NCBI RefSeq assembly: GCF_007666205.1
Contig: NZ_VDOR01000005.1
Coordinates: 99,278 to 163,277, forward strand
Length of the DNA: 64,000 bases
Source: Kocuria palustris
GTDB taxonomy: Bacteria > Actinomycetota > Actinomycetes > Actinomycetales > Micrococcaceae
Reading direction: 5' to 3'
Shown one piece after another: positions 18,222 through 27,411 of the stretch (positions are counted from its first letter, which is position 1; the number at the start of each line of letters is the position of its first letter). A program made the translations under genes and the position numbers. The notes beneath the pieces are model-generated. The model did no database searches. It saw only the letters and a program-made list of their open reading frames with translations, and had not been told where the DNA came from.

Positions 18222-18611
18222 TCAGCTGCCGGAGCGGCGCTCGTCCCACTTGTCCTCGAGGCTGCGCATGAACCGGGAGGGCTCCTTCTTCTTCGCGGTG
18301 CGCGACGCCGGGCCCGACGAGGCCTCGGCCGAGCCGCCCTTCTCCGACGACGAGCGGGTCGAGGCCCAGTAGACGCCGAAGGACATCGCGAGGAAGCCCA
18401 GGAGGCCGACGAGGATCGAGTCGAGGACGACGCCTCCGATGACGATGCCCAGGCCGACCACGCCGATCACCGCGCCCAGCACGACGGCCCGGGTGGAGAA
18501 GGTGGGCTGGACGGGACGTGAGTCCATCTGGCTGACGAACTGCGGGTCCTCCGCATTCAGCTGCTGCTCCAGCTGGGCCAGCAGCTGCTGCTCGCGCTCC
18601 GAAAGGGCCAC
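18222..18611 (-). CDS. DUF3040 family membrane protein
   Basis: 129 aa. It starts MALSEREQQLLAQLEQQL, the DUF3040 hallmark, followed by two close hydrophobic segments (AVVLGAVIGVVGLGIVIGGV and ILVGLLGFLAMSFGVYWAS) and a basic tail ending RSLEDKWDERRSGS. The family is found throughout actinobacteria, often next to mraZ or dinB as here, and its function is unknown. The GTG start at 18611 has AGGAGGG upstream. A -10-like TAGACT lies about 70 nt before it. Confidence 0.9.
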   Translation of the reverse strand: MALSEREQQLLAQLEQQLNAEDPQFVSQMDSRPVQPTFSTRAVVLGAVIGVVGLGIVIGGVVLDSILVGLLGFLAMSFGVYWASTRSSSEKGGSAEASSGPASRTAKKKEPSRFMRSLEDKWDERRSGS

Positions 18612-18741
18612 GGCGTCCCTCCTGGGGTCTACCTCGGGTCGAGGGACGTCGGCGCCATCCCTCCAGTGAGCAGAGTCTACCCGGAAAGCCCCGCCGGGAG
18701 CACGCGGGGGTCGGACGGCGGGCGCCGGCTCGCGCCCGACC

Positions 18742-20094
18742 TCATCCCGAGCGACGCTGCCCGGGCCCCAGCCCGGTCCCGGCGTCGTCGACGTGGCCCG
18801 TCCGCCGCTCGCGGCGCCCGACCGTGTCCTCGGGCGGACGCAGCATCGAGGCCGGCCCGAGGACCGTCGACCCGAAGCGCTCCCGGGCTCGGTCCATGGC
18901 GGTCTCGGCGGCCGCCCACTCCTCCTCCCGGCCGTCGAGGCTCAGCTGCATCGCGGAGTCGCCGTGCTCGAGCGACTCGGCCCGCACGCCGATCAGGCGC
19001 ACGGGGCTGGGAAGCGGCAGCTCGGCCGAGAAGAGCTCCTCCGCGTAGGTGTAGAGGTCGTGGCCCGAGGTGAAGGGATGGCTCACGGTCCGCGAGCGCG
19101 AGATGGTCGTGAAGTCGGCCCAGCGCAGCTTGAGCCCCACCCGCCGGGCCCGCAGCCCCTGGCGCCGCAGCCGGGCCGCGGTCCGGTGGGACAGCCCGAG
19201 CAGCTCGCGGCGCAGCGAGGCGGGATCGGAGACGTCGACCTCGAAGGTCTGCTCGGCCCCGAGGCTCTTCTCCTCCCGCTCCGGGGTGACCGGGCGGGGA
19301 TCGTTCCCGTGGGCCAGGGCGTGCAGGTGCGCGCCGGCGGCCTGTCCGACCACGCGGGCCAGCTGCTGGGGGCTGCGCTGGGCGATCTCCCCCACCGTCC
19401 GCAGTCCGGCGCGGTGCAGGGTCTCCTCGGTCCGCTTCCCGACGCCCCACAGGGCGCCCACGGGCAGCTCCGCCATGAAGGCGACGGTGTCCTGGGCGCG
19501 CACCAGCAGCAGGCCGTCCGGCTTGGAGCGGGTCGAGGCGATCTTGGCCACGGTCTTGTTGGCGCCGATCCCGATCGAGGCGGTCAGGCCGGTCTCGGCC
19601 CTGATCCGAGCGCGCAGGTCCCGGGCGATCTGCACCGGGGGCCCCAGGCGCCGGACGGCTCCGGAGACGTCCAGGAACGCCTCGTCGACGCTGATCTGCT
19701 CCACGAGGTGCGTCAGGTCCCGGAACATGGACATGACCCGGCGGGAGTACCCCGGGTAGTCCGCGTACGACGGATCCATCAGGATGCCCTGCGGGCACAG
19801 CGCGCGGGCGCGGGAGACCGGCATGCCCGAGTGCACGCCGAACTCCCGGGCCTCGTAGGAGGCCGAGAGCACGACGGAGCGCCCGGAGTCCCGCGCCACG
19901 ATGACCGGCCGGCCCACCAGGTCCGGGCGCTCCAGGAGCCCGACGGCCACGAAGAACATGTCGAGGTCGACGTGCATGACGGCCGCGCTGCGCCACTCCT
20001 GCAGACGCTGCGGGTCGGGGCGGCCCGGCCCGCCGCCGTGCGGGGCCGCGCCCGATCGGCCGCCGGTGCCCGCCGGCGCGCCTCGAGCCTCCAT
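18742..20094 (-). CDS. dinB: DNA polymerase IV (Y-family, DinB)
   Basis: Error-prone translesion polymerase; 450 aa. Catalytic carboxylates lie in VMHVDLDMFFVAV (about 39-51) and QISVDEAFLDVSG. Other visible parts are the thumb motif SIGIGANKTVAKIAS and the little-finger domain (about 245-360) containing TFEVDVSD. AMQLSLDG near residue 385 resembles a beta-clamp-binding QLxL motif. An N-terminal Gly-rich extension of about 38 residues and a disordered tail of about 45 residues flank the conserved core. The start may be internal, but ATG 20094 is the first good one. Confidence 0.94.
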   Translation of the reverse strand: MEARGAPAGTGGRSGAAPHGGGPGRPDPQRLQEWRSAAVMHVDLDMFFVAVGLLERPDLVGRPVIVARDSGRSVVLSASYEAREFGVHSGMPVSRARALCPQGILMDPSYADYPGYSRRVMSMFRDLTHLVEQISVDEAFLDVSGAVRRLGPPVQIARDLRARIRAETGLTASIGIGANKTVAKIASTRSKPDGLLLVRAQDTVAFMAELPVGALWGVGKRTEETLHRAGLRTVGEIAQRSPQQLARVVGQAAGAHLHALAHGNDPRPVTPEREEKSLGAEQTFEVDVSDPASLRRELLGLSHRTAARLRRQGLRARRVGLKLRWADFTTISRSRTVSHPFTSGHDLYTYAEELFSAELPLPSPVRLIGVRAESLEHGDSAMQLSLDGREEEWAAAETAMDRARERFGSTVLGPASMLRPPEDTVGRRERRTGHVDDAGTGLGPGQRRSG

Positions 20095-20288
20095 GGAGCA
20101 CCTCCTGCCGTCGTGTCCGCCGTCGTCGTCGTCCGGTCCGGGACCCCGGCGTCCGCCGGGGCGCCTGCCGGGGTCTGTGGGCGCCGTCCGGAGGCCGCCG
20201 CCGGCGCCCGGCCGCCGCCGGATGCGGCGCTACCCTGGGGTCGCGGCACCATGACCGCCGCTGCCGATCCGAGACCGCCAGGAGCCCC

Positions 20289-21425
20289 TTGTCCGAGTCC
20301 AGCCTCCCACCCGCCTCCGACACCTCGACCGCCCCGCAGCAGCGCATCGCCGCCGCGGAGGCCGAGGCCTTCCGCGCCGAGTTCGACGCCGTCCTGCAGG
20401 GGTGGTTCGAGGACCAGCGGGCGATCGCCGCGGGGATCTCCGAGGCCGCCGGCCCCGTGGTCGAGGCCATCGCCCGGCTGTCCGAGGGCGGCAAGCGCAC
20501 GCGGGCGCTGCTGCTCTACTGGACGTGGCGCGCAGCCGGCGGCGCGGCCGACTCCCGCATCCCCCGGCTGGCCGGCGCGGGCCTGGAGCTCTTCCAGACC
20601 GCCGCCCTCATCCACGACGACATCATCGACCGCTCGGCCACGCGCCGCGGCATGCCCGCGGTGCACGTCATGTTCGCCGAGCGCCACCGGGCCAGCGGCT
20701 GGAGCCAGGATGCCGGGCACTTCGGCGCCTCGGCGGCCGTGCTCACCGGCGACCTCGCCCTGACCTGGTCGGAGCAGCTCTTCGCGGAGGCGGTCGAGCT
20801 CGCCGGTCACCCCGACGGCGCCGCCGCGGACTTCACGGCCATGCGCACCGAGGTGATGCTCGGGCAGTACCTCGACCTCCACGCCGAGGTGGCCGCGGCC
20901 GACCTGCCCCCGGAGAAGGCCATCGAGCGGGCCTTCCAGGTGCTGCGCTACAAGTCGGCCAAGTACTCCGCCGAGCACCCCGCCGCCCTGGGGGCGCTGC
21001 TGGCGGGGGCGTCGTCGGGGTTCGTGCAGTCCTGCCGGGACTTCGCCCTGCCGCTCGGCGAGGCCTTCCAGATCCGCGACGACGTGCTGGGCGTCTTCGG
21101 CGACCCCGCGACCACGGGCAAGCCCGCCGGCGACGACCTGCGCGAGGGCAAGCGGACCGTGCTGATCGGCCAGCACCTGCGCGATGCCGAGGACGAGGAC
21201 GCCGCGCTCGTGGCCGGCGCCCTGGGCGATCAGGACCTCACGGAGGACGACGTCGAGCGGCTGCGCCGCGCCCTGCGCCGCAGCGGGGCCCTCGAGGCCA
21301 CCGAGCGCACGGTCGAGGAGCTCTCGACCCGCGTGGCGCAGGCCCTGGAGGCCCTGCCTGCCGAGCCCGTCGCCGGTGCCGGCCTGCAGCACATGGCCGA
21401 CGCCCTCATCCGCCGCGCCCGCTGA
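20289..21425 (+). CDS. idsA: Polyprenyl diphosphate synthase (IdsA-type)
   Basis: Trans-prenyltransferase that condenses IPP with allylic diphosphates; product length cannot be read from the sequence (geranylgeranyl- or longer). 378 aa. First aspartate-rich motif: LIHDDIIDRSATRRG; second: FQIRDDVLGVFGD followed by GKPAGDDLREGKRT. GGKRTRALLL is the IPP-binding region. The start is TTG 20289 with AGGAG 4 nt upstream; ATG 20251 is out of frame. A TACCCT -10 lies at 20231-20236. The syntenic position relative to pknL matches M. tuberculosis idsA2 (Rv2173). Confidence 0.92.
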   Translation: MSESSLPPASDTSTAPQQRIAAAEAEAFRAEFDAVLQGWFEDQRAIAAGISEAAGPVVEAIARLSEGGKRTRALLLYWTWRAAGGAADSRIPRLAGAGLELFQTAALIHDDIIDRSATRRGMPAVHVMFAERHRASGWSQDAGHFGASAAVLTGDLALTWSEQLFAEAVELAGHPDGAAADFTAMRTEVMLGQYLDLHAEVAAADLPPEKAIERAFQVLRYKSAKYSAEHPAALGALLAGASSGFVQSCRDFALPLGEAFQIRDDVLGVFGDPATTGKPAGDDLREGKRTVLIGQHLRDAEDEDAALVAGALGDQDLTEDDVERLRRALRRSGALEATERTVEELSTRVAQALEALPAEPVAGAGLQHMADALIRRAR

Positions 21426-21437
21426 GCCGGGCGGGCC

Positions 21438-21836
21438 TCACCAGTCGAGGGTCTGGGCCCGCCGGCGGATCTCCGTCTTGCGCCCGCTGCGCAGGAGGTC
21501 GATGGGCCGCCCGGGCAGCGATTCGTCCTCGGTGAACAGCCATGTCACCGCCTCGAGGTCCGTGTAGCGGTTGTCGCGCAGGACGCTCATGGTCCCGCGC
21601 AGGGAGTCCAGCGGCCTGCCGTCGACCAGGAACGCCGCGGGGATGCGGCGCACGCCGTCGCGGGGGTCGCGGAAGGCCACGAGGGTCCCGTCCTCGGCCA
21701 TCGAGTGGACCCTGGTCACGATGACGCCCAGGGACTCGGCGACGTCCGGGAACGTGGTCCACTCGCCGACCAGGGCGTCGAGGGCCTCGAACTGCTCGGG
21801 CGTGGGCGCTGCTGTGCTCGTCTCAGACTTCTTCAC
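21438..21836 (-). CDS. Rv2175c-like winged-helix DNA-binding protein
   Basis: 132 aa with a helix-turn-helix N domain (TFPDVAESLGVIVTRVHSMAEDG) and the C-terminal VRRIPAAFLVDG...LRGTMSVLRDNRYTDLEAVTWLF typical of the Rv2175c family. In M. tuberculosis this protein is a substrate of PknL, the kinase encoded beside it; here a PASTA kinase lies 1.4 kb away, so the pair is probably conserved. The start is uncertain: GTG 21836 (used) or GTG 21875. It converges on idsA with a 12-bp gap. Confidence 0.82.
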   Translation of the reverse strand: MKKSETSTAAPTPEQFEALDALVGEWTTFPDVAESLGVIVTRVHSMAEDGTLVAFRDPRDGVRRIPAAFLVDGRPLDSLRGTMSVLRDNRYTDLEAVTWLFTEDESLPGRPIDLLRSGRKTEIRRRAQTLDW

Positions 21837-21967
21837 CCCACCAGCGTGCCACGAACCGCCGCCGCGCGGCGCCACCGGGCCCGGCTGCGCCTTCCGGGTA
21901 ATCTTCAGGCAGCGGCGGTCCGCACTTCCCCCGGACCGCGTCTCCCCCAGCTCGAGGTCATCCCACC

Positions 21968-23164
21968 ATGCAGCACACCCCCGAGGGTCCCAGCTCCCAG
22001 GATCCGGGCTCCCGGAGCCAGGAGCCCGCCCGCGACGGCTCGCGGGACGCCGGCCGCGCCCGGCGCTCCGCCGCGGCCCTGGCCGCGCTGGCCGTGTTCG
22101 GCGCCTCCGGCACGACCGGCGCCCACGCCGTCGACCAGGAGCAGGCGCCGTCGCCGAGCACGGACCCCGACGGTCTCGAGGGCTCCACCCGGATCGTCCA
22201 GCCCGGGGACAGCCTGTGGTCGGTCGCCACGGCCCACGGGCTGTCGGTCGACGACCTGATGGAGTGGAACGAGCTCTCCGGCGACGCCGCGGTCTCCCCC
22301 GGCGACACCCTGCGGCTGCGCGACCCCGAGGTCGAGGCCGGGCACGATCCCGGCCCCGGCGACGAGGCTGCGCGCGTGGTCGATCCCGCGCACCGGCCCG
22401 GCCCCGCGCCTGCGGCCTCGCAGCACCGGACGGCCCCGGGCGACTCCCTCTGGTCGCTGTCCCAGCGCCACGGGATCACGGTCCAGCAGCTCGTCGAGGC
22501 CAATGACCTGGACATCGCGGCGCCTCTGGGGGTCGGCCGCATGCTCGAGATCCCTGCCGCGCCGGGCCCGCAGGACAGCCCCGCGCACGAGGCTGCGCCG
22601 ACGACCGCCGACGACGCGGACGCCGGGGCCGCCGACGCCGCGCCCGCTCGCGCCGGGGCCGATGCGGAGCCGTCGGACGACGGTGCGCAGGGTCCGGAGC
22701 ACGACGACGGGACCCGGGCCTCCGCCCAGCGCCACCTGGCGCAGCTGCACGAGCGCCCGTCGCCGTCGGCGGAGCAGATGCAGCGCATGGTGCGGCTGAC
22801 GGCGCAGGAGATGGGCGTGGACCCCGCGCTCGCACTGGCCCATGCCGAGCAGGAGTCGGGCTTCGTGCACCGCAGCGTGTCCCCCGCCGATGCCGTGGGC
22901 ACCATGCAGGTCCTGCCGTCATCGGGAGCTTGGGCCTCCGAGCTCGTGGGCCGCGACCTGGATCTGCTCGATCCCCAGGACAACGTGACGGCCGGGGTCG
23001 CGATCATCCGGGAGAACCAGCGGGCCGCCCCGAGCCTCGAGGTGGGGATCGCCTCCTACTACCAGGGGGCCTTCGGCGTCGAGGAGTACGGCATGTACGA
23101 CGACACCAAGTCCTACGTCCGCGGCGTCAAGGAGCGGATCGGCGGCTGGGAGCACGCCCGCTGA
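21968..23164 (+). CDS. Secreted LysM-domain lytic transglycosylase
   Basis: 398 aa. A basic N terminus and a hydrophobic stretch (SAAALAALAVFGASGTTGAHA) form a probable signal peptide with an AHA cleavage site. Two LysM domains follow (IVQPGDSLWSVATAHGLSVDDLMEWN, about residue 76, and TAPGDSLWSLSQRHGITVQQLVEAN, about 156), then a linker and a C-terminal SLT domain with catalytic Glu in HAEQESGFVHRSVSPADAVG and the substrate motif GTMQVLP. It should cleave peptidoglycan glycan strands outside the membrane. It is divergent from the Rv2175c-like gene; TAATCT (21899-21904) is a candidate -10. Confidence 0.92.
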   Translation: MQHTPEGPSSQDPGSRSQEPARDGSRDAGRARRSAAALAALAVFGASGTTGAHAVDQEQAPSPSTDPDGLEGSTRIVQPGDSLWSVATAHGLSVDDLMEWNELSGDAAVSPGDTLRLRDPEVEAGHDPGPGDEAARVVDPAHRPGPAPAASQHRTAPGDSLWSLSQRHGITVQQLVEANDLDIAAPLGVGRMLEIPAAPGPQDSPAHEAAPTTADDADAGAADAAPARAGADAEPSDDGAQGPEHDDGTRASAQRHLAQLHERPSPSAEQMQRMVRLTAQEMGVDPALALAHAEQESGFVHRSVSPADAVGTMQVLPSSGAWASELVGRDLDLLDPQDNVTAGVAIIRENQRAAPSLEVGIASYYQGAFGVEEYGMYDDTKSYVRGVKERIGGWEHAR

Positions 23165-23232
23165 TCCGAGGACGCGCCGTCATCCGCACGACGCCGTCGC
23201 ACCTCGTCCAGGATCGGCCCAGCGCCCTCCCC

Positions 23233-23238
23233 TACTGT
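23233..23238 (+). promoter_or_regulatory. -10 hexamer of leaderless pknL promoter
   Basis: TACTGT followed by exactly 7 nt (GGGCCCC) and a GTG codon at 23246. The spacing predicts transcription initiating at the GTG itself and decides the start codon in favour of 23246 over the upstream GTG at 23237, which overlaps the hexamer. Confidence 0.65.
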
Positions 23239-23245
23239 GGGCCCC

Positions 23246-25684
23246 GTGCAGAAGCCAGTTGACGACCACCTGACCGGCACCGTCCTCGAGGGCCGCTACA
23301 CCATCGGCCCCCGCCTGGCGCGCGGCGGGACCGCCGGCGTGCACCGGGCCGTCGACGAGCGCCTGGACCGCACCGTCGCGGTCAAGATCATGCACCCCCA
23401 CCTCACCGAGGATCCGTCGTTCGTCGACCGCTTCGCCCGCGAGGCCCGCGCCGCCGCACGGCTGTCGCACCCCGCGGTGGTGGCCGTCCTGGACCAGGGC
23501 CGCACCGACGACGGGCTCGTCTTCCTGGTCATGGAGTACGTCGAGGGCGGCACCCTGCGCGACGTCCTTCGGCGCAAGCGGTTCCTGCGCCCGGGCGAGG
23601 CGCTGACCATCCTGGCCGCCGTGGCCTCCGGGCTCGGGGCCGCGCACGGCGCCGGGCTGATCCACCGCGACATCAAGCCGGAGAACGTCCTCATGCGCCC
23701 CGACGGAACCGTGAAGGTGGCTGACTTCGGGCTCTCGCGCGCCGCCGGGCAGCACACCGCCTCCGGGGCGGTGCTGGGCACCGTGGCCTACGCGGCCCCC
23801 GAGCTCGTGACCGAGCAGTCCCTCGACGCCCGCTCCGACCTCTACTCGCTGGGCGTCATGGCCTGGGAGATGCTCACCGGTCGTCGCCCGTTCGATGGCA
23901 GCCCGTGGGCGATCGCCCGCGCCCACGCGGAGAAGCCGGTGCCCTCGCTGCTCGAGGCCGTCCCCGGCATCGACCTCCGCCTCGCCGAGGCCGTCTCGGC
24001 GTGGACCGCCAAGGACCCCGCGCAGCGCCCCTCCGACGGCGCCGAGATCGCCGCGATGATCGGGCGGCTGCGTCGCGAGCTCGATCCGGACGCCCTGGAT
24101 CATGTCCCCGGCGGGTGGGAGCAGGGCCCGGGACCCGCGGCGCCGCAGCGCGAGGATCCGGGCGCGACCATCCTGCCGCGCACCGCGCCGGCCACCGGCC
24201 CGATCGATCTGCCGGCGGTCGGCCGCGGTGCCGACGACGAGCCGCCGATCACTCAGGTCCTCAGCGTTCCCCTGACGGGCCGCGACGGCCTGGAGACCGC
24301 ATCGCACTCCGGCAGCACGCGGGCGGACGCGTCCTCGGACGAGGACGCGGACCCGTCGGCGGATCCTGCCGGGCACCGGCCCCCCGGCCGGGAGCTCGGG
24401 CGCGAGGCCTCAGGCCCCGGCGTCGGCGGCGCGGGCTTCGGGCTCGGCACGGGCGCCGGGGCGGCGGCCGGTGCGACCGCGCGCGGCGAGGCCCCGGGGG
24501 ATCACGACACCGCGCGCACCACGGTGCTCAGCGGCCTGGGCGGCGCCGGCCCGCGCCCGCCGTCCGAGGACGAGGCGCGCACCGAGGCGCTGCCCGGTCG
24601 GCACGGCGCCGTCGACGACGATCGCACCGAGGCGCTGCCGGATCTGCGCAGCGGGTGGGACGAGGAGGACGATGCGAGCCGCACCTCCGTGCTGCCCCCG
24701 CTGGGACGGGCAGCGGCCGCCGGCACGGGGGCCGGCGCAGGGGCCGCGGCCGCCGGGGCCGCCGCGACGGCCGGCCGCTCCGGCTCGACGGCCGTGCATG
24801 CGCTCGGCGGCGACGCGGCAGGCGGCGACCGCCTCGGCGCCTCCGTCGATCCGGAGGCCCGCCGCGAGAGCCGCGGCCTCGAGCGCCTCGCGGCCTTCGA
24901 CGATGCCGCCGAGGCGGACGGCCGCGACGGGGACACCATCGAGCAGGACACGCGCTCGGGGCTGCAGGAGTCGGCGCCCGTCGACCCGTCGAAGCCGACG
25001 GTGCGCCTGCAGCGCCACAGCCCGCTGCGGATCGCCGTCGCCCTGGCCCTGGCCGTGCTGCTCACGGCGCTGGCCGGGTTCCTGGGGTGGATCCTCGGCT
25101 CGGGCAGCTTCCGCACCGCCGTCGTCCCCGAGGTCGCGGGCACGAGCCAGGAGGTCGCCCGGTCGGCCGTCGAGACGGAGGGGTTCTCCAACGTCGCGGT
25201 GCACGAGGAGTCGAGCACCGAGGTCCCCGAGGGCTCCGTCATCGGGACGACGCCGGACGCCGGCAGCGAGGCGCGGGTCGGCGAGCAGATCGTCCTGAGC
25301 GTGTCGACCGGCCCGGAGCAGGTCGAGATCCCCTCGGTCGAGGGCCTCGCGCAGTCGGAGGCGCAGACGCAGCTCACCGACGCCGGGCTGAGCGTGGGCT
25401 CCGTGAGCGAGCAGTTCGACGAGGCCGACGAGGGCACCGTCGTCTCCGCCTCCCCCGCCCCGGGATCCCGCGTGGCCGAGGGCACCAGCATCGACCTGAT
25501 CGTCTCGATCGGGCCGCAGCCCGAGGACGTGCCCCGCGTGGTCGGACGCGATGCCGACGACGCCCGCGGCGAGCTCGAGGAGCTCGGGTTCACGGTGGAG
25601 GTCGAGGAGGTCGCCGGCGGGAACCTGAACCGGGTGGTGTCGCAGGACCAGGACGGCACCACGATCACGCTGCGGGTCATCTGA
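23246..25684 (+). CDS. pknL: Membrane Ser/Thr protein kinase with PASTA domains (PknL-like)
   Basis: 812 aa. The kinase domain (about 10-275) has a PknL-type G-loop ARGGTAGVHRA, VAVKIM, catalytic HRDIKPENVL, ADFGLSR and APEL. A Gly/Ala/Asp-rich linker of about 320 residues contains repeated RT-x-x-L(P/S) motifs (about 422-480). One transmembrane helix (about 594-618) precedes two full PASTA repeats and a shorter third. PASTA domains sense muropeptides or lipid II. It is adjacent to the Rv2175c-like gene, as in M. tuberculosis (Rv2175c-Rv2176). Leaderless start at GTG 23246. Confidence 0.92.
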   Translation: MQKPVDDHLTGTVLEGRYTIGPRLARGGTAGVHRAVDERLDRTVAVKIMHPHLTEDPSFVDRFAREARAAARLSHPAVVAVLDQGRTDDGLVFLVMEYVEGGTLRDVLRRKRFLRPGEALTILAAVASGLGAAHGAGLIHRDIKPENVLMRPDGTVKVADFGLSRAAGQHTASGAVLGTVAYAAPELVTEQSLDARSDLYSLGVMAWEMLTGRRPFDGSPWAIARAHAEKPVPSLLEAVPGIDLRLAEAVSAWTAKDPAQRPSDGAEIAAMIGRLRRELDPDALDHVPGGWEQGPGPAAPQREDPGATILPRTAPATGPIDLPAVGRGADDEPPITQVLSVPLTGRDGLETASHSGSTRADASSDEDADPSADPAGHRPPGRELGREASGPGVGGAGFGLGTGAGAAAGATARGEAPGDHDTARTTVLSGLGGAGPRPPSEDEARTEALPGRHGAVDDDRTEALPDLRSGWDEEDDASRTSVLPPLGRAAAAGTGAGAGAAAAGAAATAGRSGSTAVHALGGDAAGGDRLGASVDPEARRESRGLERLAAFDDAAEADGRDGDTIEQDTRSGLQESAPVDPSKPTVRLQRHSPLRIAVALALAVLLTALAGFLGWILGSGSFRTAVVPEVAGTSQEVARSAVETEGFSNVAVHEESSTEVPEGSVIGTTPDAGSEARVGEQIVLSVSTGPEQVEIPSVEGLAQSEAQTQLTDAGLSVGSVSEQFDEADEGTVVSASPAPGSRVAEGTSIDLIVSIGPQPEDVPRVVGRDADDARGELEELGFTVEVEEVAGGNLNRVVSQDQDGTTITLRVI

Positions 25685-25726
25685 GGCCGACGAGCGCGTC
25701 CCGCGCGGAGCGCGGCGCCGACGGAT

Positions 25727-25761
25727 GCGGCCTTCGGCCCTGCGTCGGGTCCGAAGGCCGC
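25727..25761. terminator. Bidirectional terminator between pknL and aroG
   Basis: GCGGCCTTCGG (25727-25737) pairs perfectly with CCGAAGGCCGC (25751-25761), 13-nt loop, between convergent stop codons. Confidence 0.7.
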
Positions 25762-25780
25762 GCGTCGATCGGCAGCCGGC

Positions 25781-27181
25781 TCAGACGCGGTCGCCCGAGA
25801 GGTGGCCGGCCACCAGGAAGGCCACCTCGAGCGACTGCATGTGGTTCAGCCGCGGGTCGCACAGCGACTCGTAGCGATCGGCGAAGTGGGCCTCCTCGAT
25901 CGTGTCGGAGCCGCCCAGGCACTCGGCCACGTCGTCGCCGGTCATCTCCACGTGGATGCCGCCGGGGTGCGAGCCGATGGCCCGGTGCACCTCGAAGAAG
26001 CCGCTGATCTCGTCGACCACGTCGTCGAAGTTGCGGGTCTTGAAGCCCGAGGGGGTCGAGACCGTGTTGCCGTGCATGGGATCGGTGACCCACACGACCT
26101 TGGCACCCGAGTCCTCGACCGCCTGGACGACCGGAGGCAGGCTCTCCCTGATGTTCTTGGCGCCCATGCGGGTGATGAACGTCAGGCGGCCGGGCTCGCG
26201 CTGCGGGTCGAGCTTGTCGATCAGGCGCAGGGCGTCCTCGCCGGTGGTCTTGGGCCCGAGCTTCACGCCGATCGGGTTCTGCACGCGCGAGAGCAGGTCC
26301 ACGTGGGCGTCGTCGATCCCGCGGGTGCGCTCCCCGATCCACAGGAAGTGCGCCGAGGTGCCGTACGGCAGGTGCGTGCGGGAGTCGATGCGGGTCAGGG
26401 CGCGCTCGTAGTCCAGCAGCAGGGCCTCGTGGCCGGTGAACAGCTCCGTGGTGCTCAGCGCGTCGAAGTCGGCGCCGCACGCGGCCATGAACTTCACCGC
26501 GCGGTCGATCTCCTTGGCCAGCTTCTCGTAGCGGGCGTGGGCCGGGTTGGCGGCGAAGCCCATGTTCCACGAGTGGACGTGGCGCAGATCGGCGAAGCCG
26601 CCGCCGGTGAAGGCGCGGATGAGGTTCAGCGTCGAGGCCGACGTGTGGTAGCCGCGCAGCATGCGCTGCGGATCGTGCGCCCGCGACTCCGGGGTGAAGT
26701 CGAAGCCGTTGACCATCTCTCCGCGGAAGCTCGGCAGCGTGACGTCCCCGCGGGTCTCGTCGTCGGACGAGCGCGGCTTGGAGAACTGCCCCGCCATCCT
26801 GCCCATCTTGACCACGGGCATCGAGGCGCCGTAGGTGAGCACCGCGGCCATCTGGAGCAGCGTCTTGACGCGCCCGGAGATGCGGTCGGCCGTCGCGCCC
26901 TCGAATGTCTCGGCGCAGTCGCCGCCCTGCAGCAGGAAGGCCCGGCCCTCCGCGACCTCGGCCAGCCGGCGCTTGAGGGTGTCGACCTCCCCCGCGAAGA
27001 CCAGCGGCGGCACCCCCTCGAGCTCGCGCATGGTCTCCTCGAACGCCGGGTGCTGCGCCCAGTCCGGCTGCTGATCAGCCTGGAGCTCGCGCCAGCGATC
27101 CAGGCCCTGATAGTCCTGCGCGCTCGGCCTGGGGCCGGGCTTGAAGGGGGTGGGCTGGTCGGCGGACAGCGGCTGGGTCAC
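25781..27181 (-). CDS. aroG: Class II 3-deoxy-7-phosphoheptulonate (DAHP) synthase
   Basis: First enzyme of the shikimate pathway, condensing PEP and erythrose 4-phosphate; 466 aa, the usual class II length. Recognisable stretches: AFLLQGGDCAETF (metal-binding Cys), KMGRMAGQFSKPRS, GYHTSASTLNLIRAF, GIDDAHVDLLSRVQNPIGVK, FITRMGAKNIRE, WVTDPMHGNT and GGIHVEMTGDDVAECLGG. GTG 27181 was chosen because GAGGGA lies about 8 nt upstream and homology begins soon after. It sits next to pknL and plsC, matching Rv2176-Rv2178c-Rv2182c order. Confidence 0.95.
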   Translation of the reverse strand: MTQPLSADQPTPFKPGPRPSAQDYQGLDRWRELQADQQPDWAQHPAFEETMRELEGVPPLVFAGEVDTLKRRLAEVAEGRAFLLQGGDCAETFEGATADRISGRVKTLLQMAAVLTYGASMPVVKMGRMAGQFSKPRSSDDETRGDVTLPSFRGEMVNGFDFTPESRAHDPQRMLRGYHTSASTLNLIRAFTGGGFADLRHVHSWNMGFAANPAHARYEKLAKEIDRAVKFMAACGADFDALSTTELFTGHEALLLDYERALTRIDSRTHLPYGTSAHFLWIGERTRGIDDAHVDLLSRVQNPIGVKLGPKTTGEDALRLIDKLDPQREPGRLTFITRMGAKNIRESLPPVVQAVEDSGAKVVWVTDPMHGNTVSTPSGFKTRNFDDVVDEISGFFEVHRAIGSHPGGIHVEMTGDDVAECLGGSDTIEEAHFADRYESLCDPRLNHMQSLEVAFLVAGHLSGDRV

Positions 27182-27375
27182 GGTGATCGTCCCTCGTTCT
27201 TCCTCAGGTCGGATGATGCCTTCCGCGGCGGGCGGGCCCGCGCGGCGCACGACGGCGGACGTCGGGCATCGCGGGGCGCGCCCGACGGCTGCGGCATCGG
27301 GGCAACGCTATCGCAGGGGCGGCCATTCCCCCGCCTCGGGCTCCGACCGGGACGATGCAGGCCCTCGGACCTCGG

Positions 27376-27411
27376 CTCAGCGGGCGGGCGCCTCTCAGCG
27401 GGCGGGCGCCT
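27376..27411. repeat. 18-bp tandem duplication across the plsC stop codon
   Basis: CTCAGCGGGCGGGCGCCT occurs twice back to back (27376-27393, 27394-27411). The duplication copies the last codons and the stop of the acyltransferase gene, so a second in-frame copy of the C terminus with its own stop follows the true stop. Confidence 0.85.

Noticed and set aside
17559..18271. Several plus-strand ORFs in the region upstream of mraZ
   Set aside because: They run through the mraZ promoter, operator boxes and two hairpins, overlap each other in different frames, and look like no known protein.
23237..23245. Upstream GTG start for pknL
   Set aside because: It lies within the TACTGT -10 hexamer; GTG 23246 has ideal leaderless spacing.
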